Source: Henckelia pumila
Lineage: Eukaryota; Streptophyta; Magnoliopsida; Lamiales; Gesneriaceae
Length of the DNA stretch: 64,000 nt
Reading direction: 5' to 3'
Assembly (NCBI RefSeq): GCF_033568475.1
Contig: NC_133121.1
Coordinates: 25,031,374-25,095,373, forward strand
Part shown: positions 53,215 to 64,000 of the stretch, piece after piece
Layout: the number at the start of each line of letters is the position of its first letter
Position numbering within the stretch: position 1 is the first letter of the stretch
Notes under the pieces: generated by a model
What the model saw: the letters and a program-made list of their open reading frames with translations, nothing else
What the model was told of the DNA's origin: nothing
Database searches by the model: none
Position numbers and translations under genes: made by a program

Positions 53215-54185
53215 AGCCCGCACTTACCATGTCATACGTGGTCAAAATCAAAGCCCGATCAGTTCGGCACTCACCACGCCATACGTGGTCAAAATCAAAG
53301 CCCGAACAGCTCGGCAATATGTAAATCCACGCCACTCGTGGTTATCTCAAAATCCCGACCAGCTCGACAATATGTAAACCCACGCACTCGTGGTTATCTC
53401 AAAAGCCCGACCAGCTCGGCAATATGTAAACCCACACCACTCGTGGTTATCTCAAAAGCCCGACCAACTCGGCAATATGTAAACCCACGCCACTCGTGGT
53501 TATCTCAAAAGCCCGACCAGCTCGGCCATATGTAAACCCACGCCACTCGTGGTTATCTCAAAAGCCCGACCAGCTCGGCAATATGGAAACCCACGCCACT
53601 CGTGGTTATCTCAAAAGGCCGACCAGCTCGGCAATATGCAAACCCACGCCACTCGTGGTTATCTCAAAAGGCCGATAAGCTCGGCAATATGTAAACCCAC
53701 GCCACTCGTGGTTATCTCAAAAGCCCGACCAGCTCGGCAATATATAAACTCACGCCACTCATGGTTATCTCAAAAGCCCGATCAGCTCGGCAATATGTAA
53801 ACCCACGCCACTCGTGGTTATCTCAAAAGCCCGACCAGCTCGGCAATATGTAAACACACGCCACTCGTGGTTATCTCAAAAGCCCGACCAGCTCGGCAAT
53901 ATGTAAACCCACGCCACTCGTGGTTATCTCAAAACCCGACCAGCTCGGCAATATGTAAACCCACGCCACTCGTGGTTATCTCAAAAGCCCGACCAGCTCG
54001 GCAATATGTAAACCCATGCCACTCATGGTTATCTCAAAAGCCCGACAAGCTCGGCAATATTTAAACTCACGCCACTCGTGGTTATCTCAAAATCTCGACC
54101 AAGCTCGACACCTACCACGCACTTCGTGGTCAAATTCAAAGTCCAACCAGCTCGGCACCTACCACGCCACTCGTGGCCTCTATCA
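53215..54185 (+). repeat. 53-bp minisatellite array, about 18 units
   Basis: The unit contains CCACGCCACTCGTGGTTATC, TCAAAAGCCCGACCAGCTCG and GCAATATGTAAA. The central units are nearly identical and the outer ones diverged (some with CATACGTGG or CACTTCGTGG in place of CACTCGTGG), the usual pattern of unequal exchange. Each unit holds a small hairpin, CCACG...CGTGG. The several open frames across it are an effect of the repeat and not genes. Confidence 0.95.
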
Positions 54186-54315
54186 AAAGCCCATCCGGTT
54201 GGAAAATGTTACTTGTACTTGGTTAATACAAGAGTTATTACATGGGCTCGGGATTCGACCAGACCACATAGTCTAAACTTCATACTTCTTTTAGACCAGT
54301 AAGGGAAGGTACTAT

Positions 54316-54996
54316 TGATGCCCCTAAAAAATATGAGTCTAATCCGACCCGAGCCCAATAATCCATATTTTTGGAAATATACTTTGAGGCCCATCCAGTT
54401 TATTTTATGAAAAGCCCAGTCTGAAATGGCCCTGTTAGGGAATAAAATCATAATCATGAATTCATGGGCTTGAGCCCTAATTGGTATGGTTGGAGCTCGA
54501 CCCGAGCCCAGGAAGGGCCCAATATCTGGAACCTTCCACTACTCTCGGGCACATGAAGATCATCAACAGATAAGAACAATATCTTATGAATCCAAGATTT
54601 GATATTATCTTTAAATTGATGTTAGAGTCCTACTGGTCAGGGCTCCTACCCGAGTAGAGTCATACTCTAACACATATTCTACCTCATCAAGTTAACTTAC
54701 CCCTCCAGCCCCTATAAATACAAGTATGGTTCATGGTTTATTCATTTATCTCTTATACTCACTTCTTGTTCGCACACTCACGCACGCATATTATCTTGTT
54801 CTTACTTTTTATCAAGCTCTTTCTCTATCGAGCAATGACTTAGGCATCGGAGGGGTCACGCCGAAACACCTTCGACGCCCCCTAATTTAGCTTCTGTTTG
54901 TGCAGAGCTCCGTCGTGCCCGACCCGACCCGCTTTGTGGAGGATTTGGAGATTCGCTTTACCAGACTGAACCCGGAGGAAAATTTCGATATCATCA
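54316..54996 (+). repeat. 3' LTR of the Tat-like element
   Basis: 681 bp, with the same ends as the 5' LTR. It is followed by the TATAT target duplication. Confidence 0.9.
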
Positions 54997-55001
54997 TATA
55001 T

Positions 55002-55484
55002 ATATGTTGTTTAGATTTAAACTTTGATAAGTATATATATTTATAAATATATATATATATATATTTAAGATTTTAAAATTTAAAATATATCAATTACTAT
55101 ATTATATTATTACCGACCGTTCGATTGAACTGATCCGACCGGTTGAACTATTTTTTAAGGGTTTACCTGTTCGATTATCGGTCTGATTATGAAAACATTG
55201 ATTGAAACAACATAGCCAAACTCATCAAGTCTTAGTTTTCATTGTAGATATGCGCTGATTAACTCATCTCACGAAAAAAGATTTGCAAAAAAGAAGCTAT
55301 TAGTAAAAAACTATTTTTTCAAAATAAATAGTTTTTCGTTTAAAATTTTAATCGTATCTTTATTTATATTTTAATTATATATATATATTTTTAAAAATTT
55401 TAAATATTTATATCATATGAAAAAATCATTATTTTGAAAATAATAAAAATGATTATCTTTATATAAATATTTTAAGCTTATAAC
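55002..55484. other. AT-rich intergenic DNA
   Basis: It continues the TA-rich target of the LTR elements. No gene seen. Confidence 0.4.
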
Positions 55485-55803
55485 TAGAGCTGCCAAAATG
55501 GGTTGTGCCCGCTAGGTTGCCCACCATGTCCCATCCCGCTAAATAGTCAGGTCGAGTTGAAAAATTTCAACCAGTTTAAATGGTAGGTTGACCCGCTATG
55601 CCAGCTAAGTGGTGGATTATGGGCCAACCAGTCCCAACCCACCAAATATAACAAAAAACTGGTGGGCCAGCCCGTTTCACACTGCCAATTAAAAATGTTG
55701 AGTTGCTAATTTCTCAACCCGCTCAATTAGCGAGCCGATGCAACTAGCGGGTTTTGATGTATTGCAAGTTGGCCTGTCCCACCAACTATTTTTGACAACT
55801 CTA
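55485..55803. mobile_element. Non-autonomous hAT element (319 bp)
   Basis: The ends TAGAGCTGCCAAAATGGG and, in complement, TAGAGTTGTCAAAAATAG are inverted repeats. The flanks CTTATAAC (55477-55484) and CTTATAAG (55804-55811) match 7 of 8. The interior is rich in GGGTTG and CAACCCGC words. Confidence 0.8.
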
Positions 55804-55811
55804 CTTATAAG

Positions 55812-56297
55812 TTATAACAAACAAATCATGAAAAAACATTATTATATAGTTATAATCATATAATAATATGTTTTTTTTGAAATCGATTATATAATAATAT
55901 GGTTCAAAAAAATTATATAATACTAGTCGCGCATGCATATATATTACGTGTGTAATTAAAATATAAATATTATTGATTGTATACAATATTCTATGTTTGT
56001 ATTAATTTATGTTTCAAATCAATTTAAATTTGAAAATAAAATGAAAGCACAAAAATGGAGATTATAATGCATAAATGAAGTTTAAAATAAAAATAATGAT
56101 TTAAATTTGAAAATAATATGAAAGCAAAAAAATAGAGATTATAATTGATAGGTGAAAATTAAAATAAAGATAGATATTTTGTTTTTTTTAAAAGTATTTT
56201 AGATATTTTATCTTTGATTTCACCAAATTAATTTTAATTCGATTATCTGGAATAGGATAATATAATCATAATATAAATAAATCAAGGCAATAAAGTG
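55812..56297 (+). promoter_or_regulatory. 5' flank of the DHH phosphoesterase gene
   Basis: AT-rich, with a partly duplicated AAAATAATATGAAAGCA segment (56033 and 56111 areas). No distinct core promoter can be fixed; TATAAATAAAT at 56271 is too close to the ATG to be the only TATA box unless the 5' UTR is very short. Confidence 0.35.
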
Positions 56298-59200
56298 ATG
56301 AATTTTTTCCAGTCGGCCGCGAGCACAACGGCGGCGGCGATGAAGAAATCCGCCGTGTTATATCACTACCCTTGCCCCGACGGTGCCTTTGCCGCTTTGG
56401 CAGCTCATCTTTACTTCACGCACTGTCCAACTGTGACCAATCCTCCGCCTCTGTTCTTTCCAAACACTGTTTACTCTCCTCTCAGGTCTAATTTCCTCAC
56501 ACATTGCCCCGTTATTATGTATTCATTGAGATGCATTAATGACGTTATTTCAATCGCAGATTAGAGGATTTACCCCTGCATAAAATTGACACGGCGTACC
56601 TCCTGGATTTTGTGGGTCCCCCAGGTTTCATCCAGAGGCTATCTTCCAATGTTGAAAGGCAAATTTCAAATTCTTTTTGTTTCTGTTATTCCCCTTGATG
56701 ATGGTAAAGTAATGGTGTTTGCTAAATATTGTGTTTATATAAGCTCAAGATCAGTACTTTTGGTGGTTTATGCCCCTCTTGATTAGTTCAGATAAGTTCT
56801 GTTCTTGGTTGAGTTGCACTTGATTTACATGATAATTAATGAGATGCTACTTTAGGGTCATATGAGGGTGAACATTTGTTAATTCATGTGAGGTCCAAAC
56901 TTTTTATGTGGATCAACATGTAAGGAGGGTAGTGACCTATGGGTAGCATGAAATTTTCTCTCCAGGACTTGTAAGGCAGTGAGATTGTTGAGTGAATGAT
57001 TATTGGGGAAACAAATTGCCACTGATAGTATATTGATTAACATAAGGTGTTTCGACTTCTGGTCAACTATAGTTTTCGTTTAGTGACAGTCGATAGATGT
57101 TTGGATCCTGTATTTTCTGACATTTTTTTTGTGGCGCCAATATGAAACTTTATTATTAATTTAAAATCGGATCATCTCTTTTTAGAAAGAAAGAGTATCT
57201 GAATAGTTAAGGAAATTCATATATATTGCATTTCTTTGATGGTTTGGTTATGCCTTTGTTAATTTTCTATGTAGGGTTGTGGTATTAGATCATCACAAAA
57301 CTACACTTGAGATCTTGGATTCTACAGCACCAATTAATGAAAATGAGATTAAAGTGTTAGATATGGAGCGGAGTGGAGCTACTATAGCTTATGATTATTT
57401 CATGGAGAAACTCTTGCACGTGGACGTCTCCTTTAATAAAGACTTTCCCGTGGCTGAATTTCAGCGAATGAGAAGAATGTTTGAATACATTGAAGATGGA
57501 GATCTATGGAGGTGGCACCTTCCCCACAGTAAAGCATTTAGCAGTGGTTTGAAGGATTTGAACCTTGAGTATGATGTCAATTTAAATCCCAAATTGTTCC
57601 AACAGGTGTCCTTTGTTTTGCAGCAATCTTTTCGTGATCACTAATACATGCATTATGCAACATATATCTAATAATGATTAGGCACATGTTTTTGTGCCAA
57701 AAGGTTGACTAAATTAATATCAGAATCTCAAGAATAATTACGAAGAAGAGCATTAAATAACCTACCGTTGAACTGTATTTTGGTTTATAAGATCTGTCTT
57801 CAAACTAAGATTTGCTGGCATGGTGGTTTGTACAAAAATGTAGTGTGGAAAACGAGATGATATCTTGGTGATAATAGCATTAGTTGGATGAACTTAAAAA
57901 ATAAAAAATAGTTGTACGCATTTCGTTTTTCTATTTACTTTTCCATTTCTAAGCAGAGACTCTTCTTCTATCTGAAGTCGAGGGGGTGATAGTTGTGTGT
58001 AATTTTGTTTGTCCTGTTCTATTTTTGTTGGAGTGTCTCCCTTGCATCTGTGGCACAACCAACAAAAAGATAAATAATCACTTTTTATAATCTTCCTGTG
58101 AAAATTATAGAGCAATAGCATGCAAGCAAGCCATTATCAACTCACTGTTTTTTTGTGAAAACGAATGCGTTTTTGAGTTTATTTTTCTTTCCGTTGGTCT
58201 CTTTTAGATTAGTGGCCTGCCACTCTTATTTACATTTTGTTCTTGTTTCAAGTTATGGTTATTTAATGTTTTTCATAGTGTGGATCCATTGCAGTTACAA
58301 CAGCCTTTACTTCTATATATGCCAGACATTCGTGCCTCATTCCGCATAACTTGTAATAGTGTCAATTAATTAGCTACAGTTTTCATCTATATGTATTGAC
58401 TATTGATGTCACCAGATTTTTGCATTTAATATTAATGCTGGCATCACATTATTCATACTCTATATCTCATGTTTTCCCCTGATCTTGGAGAATTATATTT
58501 CATTTTTCCGTACTGTCAGTTGCTCTCGTTAGACCTCGACTCTGTTATACGTCAAGGAATGTCAAGTTTGGCAAACAAACAGAGGCTTATTAACGAGGTT
58601 CTAAAGCAGTCAGAGGAAATTGCACTTGGCGGTGGAGCTTTTGGGCATTGCCTGGTAATTTGTTGTTGTTTATTCTTTTTATTGCTTCAACATGGTGGCT
58701 TTCAGTAGCTGATGTGTAGTTTCTGTTATTCATCAATCTTCTGTTAATTCGTCTGCTAAGACATTTTACCGTTGGCTCTTTATACTTTATACTATTAGCT
58801 TCTTTGCATGCTGATCAAGTGAATTCAAGCTTTCACTTGGCCTTAGCTCCCGAAAAGTCATCATATTTGGTGCTTGTGTGCGGGACCTTGGTTTGGAGCA
58901 TTGTGAAAATGGATAGCATAGTTTGGAATGGGGAGCTCTTTTGTTGGCAACCAAATAGTCAAAACAAAAAGCACATGTTTGTTTATATTTCTGGGAAACA
59001 TTTTTGCTCTCAGACCTTACTTTAATATTCCTTGATGCATTATTTTAAATTTAGTTTGTATCACTCCAAAAAATAATTCTTTTATTTATTATATATTTCT
59101 GGGAAACATTTTTACTCTCAGACCTTACTTTAATATTCCTTGATGCATTATTTTAAATTTAGTTTGTATCACTCCAAAAAATAATTCTTTTATTTATTAT

Positions 59201-61809
59201 ATATGTTATTTTCTCAAACTTCAAAATAACTTTCCAAATACATGACATCTGTGGTAGAAAATATTTTTCCGTCCGAGAACGTAACAAAACATTCACCACA
59301 TGAATAAATTTTTAGGAAATATTTTGGAAATACCCTATACATATCCAAACATTATCAAAGAATCTGCTAGAAATAAGAATTTTTAAGAATAGGGAGGTAA
59401 TAGTGCATGAATTATTTTAGTGTTGGTACTGCATTGAACGATGTACCTTATCATACTTGCGAAATCTTATGTCATATATATGTGTGTGTGTGCACGCGCA
59501 TGTTGTGTATATATATGGTCTATATTTGAGAGTAAACGCTGGTTGTCATTTTTCTGCCTCTAGGCTGTCAACGCAGATTCTGTATATGAATTAAGAAGCG
59601 AGCTCGGAAATCAATTAGCTAATAAAAGCAGTGAAATGAACTTGAGGTTTGCAGTTTTTTTTCTTCAACTCTTCAATGACATGCTGTTTCTGTTTGTAGA
59701 TCTTTTTTCCTTTTGCATTTAACTTTCCGCTCCCAGAATATGATAAATATCATGCAAATTATCGGGGGAAAACCCGGTTCAGTCCCTTTCCCGGTTTGGT
59801 CCCAAATGTTTCGACATTCCCAGTTTAGTCCTAAACATTTATAGATTTTGACCGAATTGGTCCTTCCGTCAAATTAGCCGTTAAACCTAAGTAGACATGA
59901 TACGCGACGGAAAAAAACCCAGTTTAGTCCCAGATGTTTGGCTCCTTTTCCAGTTTAGTCACAAATGTTTTGGCGTTGCTCAACTTTAAGAATGAAAATG
60001 AGGTTAGTGCACACAATTTATCTTTATCAGGTAACCCCGGCTTTCTCTTTCGCATGCTAACCACAATTTCTTGTTGTCGGATTCTGACATTTGTCACATT
60101 TCTATAAAACTATAAATTTAGGGTTTTTCAAAAAAATTAAAATAAAAAATCCCTTTTTCTCGATATGTGTCGTTATTTGGTTGAATTTTGTATTATTGTT
60201 TGTCGATTATGTTTTTTTTTTCTTAACATTGAAATTTTTTAGAATTAAGGTTTCATTTTTCAGTTAGGGATTTTTTTTTTTATAATTTCGATTTTTGTGG
60301 AAAAAAAGAGTAATAAATTAAATAAAGGTTTGTAACCGTAGATGTTGATAAATTTATCCATTTTTAATTGAGTTATTTTGAGGCCAACTCGGTCAAAATT
60401 GATAGAAGGACCAACTCGTTCAAAATTTACAAATATTTAGGACTAAATCGAGAACTCTAAAACATTTGAGACCAAATCGAGAAAGGAGTCATTCATCTGG
60501 GACTAAATCAGGTCTTTTCTCCGTTAATTTTAACCATTAAATTGACGGAAGAATCAACTCGGGCTAATTTTTGAAACGTTTAGGACTAAACCGGGAACAT
60601 CAAAACATTTGAGATCGAACCAGGAAAATGGTCAAACATATGAGACTGAACCGGGAATTCACCCCAAATTATCGGTTTTGGAAAAAGTGTATTTAAAACA
60701 TCTGCAGTTGGAGAGTACCAAGGGGCCAAAGAATCTATGCATCTGATTTTTCCAAAGCTCTATGGTTTATTTGCCTGCATGTAAATTTTTTTTCACGAAG
60801 GATGTAAATTTGGGTGGTCTATTGTTTGATACCTCACAAGTCATACCTGTAATGGTTAAGTGGAACACAAATTACCTAAGAAATGGGAAATCAGAAGTTG
60901 CAACTACAATGCTTCCTTGAAGAATAAAAGTGTAACCACCTGTCCATAAAAGCCACTTGACATGAGATTCTTTTCTTGGATATCTTCCGGGGAAGCTGAA
61001 TTGAGTATTAGCATTGTTTTTTGTTTATGTGCTTTAAGTGTACAAATCTAGAAATATTAGATCATGTGCAGCAAACTGCAAGTGTAAGTACCTATGTTTT
61101 CTGTTATCATTGAACGACAATTGTAGCGCCTCCTCTTAATCGCTACATAGCCACACTAGTCCGTAGGGCAATTATTGCTCATTAAGAATTGTTCCAAAAC
61201 CCATTTTATTGAAGCAAAACTATAAAATTAACTCTAAAATCATTGTAGGATTAAATGCATATTGTTGTACCATGCATGAGCCACAACCATTAGTGACGAT
61301 ATAACTCAGATTACATAAACTGCATGGCAACCCGGAAATAACATTCTATTGTTGTGTCACCGAGACAGCCATTGAGAACAACAATGCGATAAGTACTGCT
61401 CCATAGCAATTCAATCATGTGTTGGCTATAAGGGTTCAGAAATACCGTGTTGCTCTTGTTTATGGTCCAATTTCGAAACGGTGTTGAAGTTCATGACTTC
61501 ATGAGTATCATGATTATCCTCAGGGGAATTGGAGCTATTGTATACAGAATACCCGAACTCCAGAATGACCAACTTTTGAAGATTAGCCTAAGGAGTGTCA
61601 ATGATGAGGATACTACACCCATATCACAGGTTCTTTCAACTTTCCCCATCTTTATATTTTTCCTTGGAGTGAACGTTGCAGTAGTAATTCGCCATAGGAT
61701 ATGATCAAATTGTTTGCAGGAATATGGAGGTGGAGGCCATCGAAATGCCAGTTCATTCATGTTGAGCAGTGCGGAATTCCAACAGTGGAAGGTTTCCGTG
61801 AACGTCTGA
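56298..61809 (+). CDS. DHH/DHHA1 family phosphoesterase
   Basis: Seven exons: 56298-56485, 56560-56658, 57275-57605, 58520-58654, 59564-59646, 61524-61629 and 61720-61809. They join in phase to 343 aa. The N-terminal DHH domain shows LYHYPCPDGAFAALAAH (Asp28) and VVVLDHHKT (DHH at 101-103), both metal-site motifs. The C-terminal DHHA1 domain ends in GGGGHRNASSF (317-327), the substrate-binding glycine motif. This superfamily includes RecJ, NrnA/NrnB-type nanoRNases and exopolyphosphatases; the substrate of the plant protein is not evident. Intron 2 appears to be GC-AG (GAAAG|GCAAAT...TATGTAG|G), and the others are GT-AG. Intron 4 holds a 108-bp tandem duplication and intron 5 a 901-bp MITE. 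No in-frame stops. An N-terminal targeting peptide is not obvious. Confidence 0.85.
58988..59203. repeat. 108-bp tandem duplication in intron 4 of the DHH gene
   Basis: TTTCTGGGAAACATTTTT starts at 58988 and 59096. The two copies differ at one obvious site (TTTTTGCTCTC versus TTTTTACTCTC) over the full unit, so the duplication is recent. Confidence 0.92.
59765..60665. mobile_element. Mutator-type MITE (901 bp) in intron 5, 9-bp target duplication
   Basis: The ends GGGGAAAACCCGGTTCAGTC and, in complement, GGGGTGAATTCCCGGTTCAG are inverted repeats. AAATTATCG lies at 59756-59764 and 60666-60674. The arms repeat TTTAGTCC / GGACTAAA and ACCGGG words with degenerate copies further in, and the core is AT-rich. 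It resembles the 312-bp element at 38729-39040 in design and target duplication length but not in overall sequence. Confidence 0.85.
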
Positions 61810-61984
61810 TCAATTTGAGTGTAGCCTCTCCTATTTTTTGATATTGACTATAGAATCTTATCGAATCCATCCCGTGACCATAATTTATAGAGTAATTTGT
61901 CATACATTCTTGTTTACTTAACAACGAATGCAAAACTAAGTTCGTGACAAAGCTGCTGCTTCTATGCAAATTCATATGCATAGA

Positions 61985-62809
61985 TAGGGGTGGCAAAAAT
62001 TCCCGAAATCCCGACCCTTCCCGAATCCCATCCTATTTCCGTCCCGAAAAAATCTCAACCCGAAATTTTTTCGACCCGAACTTTCGGGATTTTTTTCATC
62101 CCGATTAATATCGGGAGTGAGATCGGGAATAAAACCTTAACCAGATGGGATTTTCTACCCGTCCCGAAATAATATAATAATATATTTTATTAATAACTTT
62201 ATTAATATAATAAGCTAAATATTATTAGGTTTCAACTCATATAACACTTAATTGTTAATTGTGAACTTAATTCGCATAATTTTTATTGTTGGGACGATCA
62301 AATTGTAAAATCACGAAATGTCATTTTATTTTTGTGTATTTTTTTTAAAATTAAATTAATAATTTAATTAATTCATATTTATAATTATCTAATTAGAACA
62401 AATATGTAAAACAAAACTCAAGAGATTAATTTGACAATCAATTTAACAAAATTTATTTAATAATTGTATCCGAACATTTTATTAATAATTATCCGATATA
62501 TTTTTTATCTTAACAAAACTTTAAAACATTATCCGAAATATTTTAATAGTATATGTTTTAAGTTGAATATTTATTTTTATTTATAAATATAAGTTTCTAA
62601 ATAGTATATTTAATAAAATTATCACATTTTTTTTATTTTTTGAACGAAATCTTAAACATGAAAAAAAATTCGGGATTTTCTCTCTCCTACCCGACGGGAT
62701 CCCAAACATTCGGGATCCCGAATAGTCGGTTCCCGAAATGTTTCGGGTACGAGATCGGAAGAAAAATAAGTTTTTTTACGGGACGGGTTTCGACCCTATT
62801 CCACCCCTA
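61985..62809. mobile_element. Non-autonomous hAT-like element with TCCCGA/TCGGGA arms
   Basis: The ends TAGGGGTGGCAAAA and TTCCACCCCTA are inverted repeats. The flanks TGCATAGA (61977-61984) and TACATAGG (62810-62817) match 6 of 8. The arms have many CCCGAAAT, TTCGGGAT and ACCCGA words around an AT-rich core. It lies about 175 bp after the DHH gene stop codon. Confidence 0.75.
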
Positions 62810-62930
62810 TACATAGGGTATTTTTGACGCCCACTGAAAATCCGGTGGTGTGTTTAAAAAACCTGGTGACCAAGCGTTTTTTTCCCCTAAATCCACAATC
62901 GGGTTTCTGAAGGCGTCGAATGATTCCATG

Positions 62931-63915
62931 CAGGGCCGATCCTAACAACTTTTAGGCCCGAGTCCATCCTAAAAAAAAAGGCTCCTAACACATAACAACT
63001 TTTTCGAATTAAATCAATATATTAAAGACAATATAAAAAAATTAAACACGCGATATTCAAAATATTTCTACTGTAATTAAATAATAAGTTAAAAAATGTC
63101 CAAAATGATCACTAAAAACAAATTACTTATTGATACTAGTAATTTATATGCATACGATGCATGCATATAAATTAATATCTAAAATATAGTTTTATATTTG
63201 TGCATTACAAAATTTTATATGAAATATAATAAAATTTGAATAATCTATATTTAATGTTATATATGTTTTTATTATTAATTTATTATTATTTAAATAATTA
63301 TCTTAGTTATGAGATAAGGGTTTCGAAGATAAAATTGGTATGACATAACCTACCAAAGTAGTTATACTATGTATGCCTCAAACTTAACAATATAGAATAG
63401 ATTTTCGGCTTGACTTTGAATTAATTCTTCAATATTTTGCTTTCTTTTTCTTCTTTTAAAAGCTGGACATGTACTTGGGAGACATTATTGACCTAAAATT
63501 GAACAGTTTGATTTAAAATTAATTTTCCAAATAACATGATTAGATTTAACATTTGCCCCCTAATGATCTGTGTATGTAAATTGAATGAAAATACAAAAAA
63601 TAAGATAATTAAAAATTACAAAAAAAATTCAGTAAAACCCAAATTAAGTTTGGAAACATTATGATATTTTTTTTCACTAGTATTCATCGAGAGGCCTTGA
63701 GTTTAGTCTCGATAAGCATCACAAACAGTTTGGAAAGACAAATCTGTTATGCGAGTCGTATTACTTTTGTTTTGGAAAAAATTTGATGTATAATAAATTT
63801 AAATTAAGTACTACTATATCTATATAATGGGGTTTTTTTTTTTAAAAATATGGGCCCTAAAAAATTGTGGGCCTGAGTCCATTGACTCTTTGGACTCCAC
63901 ATAGGAACGGCCCTG
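62931..63915. mobile_element. Non-autonomous element with CAGGGCCG inverted ends (985 bp)
   Basis: The ends CAGGGCCGATCCTAA and, in complement, CAGGGCCGTTCCTA are inverted repeats. Subterminal words GGCCCGAGTCCATCC and GGGCCTGAGTCCATTG are direct partners. The core is AT-rich. No convincing target duplication; hAT-like by terminal style only. Confidence 0.65.
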
Positions 63916-63920
63916 TACTT

Positions 63921-64000
63921 ATGATCCAGTCTGGGGAGTTAAGCCAGACATTATGATCCATTCTGGGGAGTTAAGCCAGAAACACATGATCCAATCTGGG
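63921..64000. repeat. 32/33-bp tandem repeat at the window edge
   Basis: ATGATCCAGTCTGGGGAGTT recurs at 63921, 63953 and 63986, with AAGCCAGA completing each unit. Each unit has an imperfect hairpin (TCTGG...CCAGA). The array runs off the window, so its size is unknown. Confidence 0.85.

Larger units (their letters stand above)
51122..54996 (+). mobile_element. Non-coding Tat-like LTR retrotransposon (3.9 kb) full of tandem repeats
   Basis: The LTRs lie at 51122-51807 (686 bp) and 54316-54996 (681 bp), starting TGATGCCCCTAAAAAATATG and ending in ATCATCA. TATAT at 51117-51121 and 54997-55001 is the target duplication. Two nucleotides after the 5' LTR, TGGCACCGTCTGTGGGAA (51810) resembles the primer binding site of Tat-lineage gypsy elements (usually TGGCGCCGTCTG...). 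A purine tract, AGTAAGGGAAGGTACT, lies before the 3' LTR. The interior has no gag or pol, only a 197-bp repeat (x4), a 40-bp repeat (x3) and a 53-bp repeat (~18x). The LTR has TATAAATAC near 54713. Confidence 0.88.

Noticed and set aside
53174..54276. Several overlapping open frames of 60-111 codons with repeated peptides, and a CRISPR-like look of regular repeats
   Set aside because: They are translations of the 53-bp minisatellite in rotating frames. Units are directly tandem with no unique spacers, and the genome is eukaryotic, so it is neither a protein nor a CRISPR array.
62923..63923. 8-bp target duplication for the CAGGGCCG element
   Set aside because: The flanks ATTCCATG and TACTTATG agree only at the last three positions.

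Overview
The window is nuclear DNA of a flowering plant, most likely a eudicot. It is AT-rich, has GT-AG spliced genes of plant-specific families (NAB/KIP1-like, OVATE), and is dominated by nested plant transposable elements. No bacterial or organellar gene organisation is visible. The species cannot be named from the sequence.

Only four host genes are well supported. (1) 13549-15814 (+): a two-exon NAB-domain, kinase-interacting (KIP1-like) protein of 383 aa. (2) 16715-19690 (-): a five-exon predicted plastid protein of 259 aa with a thioredoxin-like [2Fe-2S] domain followed by TPR-like repeats; it is convergent with gene 1. (3) 37287-37997 (-): an intronless OVATE family protein of 236 aa. 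(4) 56298-61809 (+): a seven-exon DHH/DHHA1 phosphoesterase of 343 aa with a probable GC-AG second intron. Exon joins were worked out by eye from splice sites and reading phase. The genes have no evident functional link.

Layout. 1-12.6 kb: small elements, namely a complete 347-bp TRIM, a Mutator-type MITE nested in an AGCTTATAAGCT-rich element, a Tourist-like MITE, a 1.5-kb solo LTR, a non-autonomous hAT with an 8-bp target duplication, a decayed Harbinger-type ORF1, a 250-bp palindrome and a SINE with a 17-bp target duplication. 12.6-19.8 kb: genes 1 and 2. 20.4-32.7 kb: a 5'-truncated L1-type LINE, a CG-rich hairpin cluster, a decayed MULE transposase, and, joined directly to it, a 5'-truncated Athila-like gypsy element with its 3' LTR. 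33-40 kb: an hAT element, a hairpin MITE, gene 3, a TRIM fragment, a Mutator-type MITE and a Stowaway-like MITE. 40.4-55.0 kb: two complete non-coding LTR elements back to back in one TA microsatellite. The first is a 10.7-kb LARD with 2.94-kb LTRs that itself holds a 1.46-kb solo LTR. The second is a 3.9-kb element filled with 197-bp and 53-bp tandem repeats. 55-64 kb: gene 4 with a 901-bp MITE in intron 5, flanked by more GC-armed elements and a tandem repeat at the window edge.

The most interesting pattern is that several unrelated repeat families here carry arrays of short CG-rich inverted repeats in their non-coding parts. One of these, a 74-bp-period hairpin array, is conserved between the solo LTR at 3929-5432 and both LTRs of the LARD at 40410-51112, although the LTRs differ about twofold in length. 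I found no sign of a new protein-coding system.
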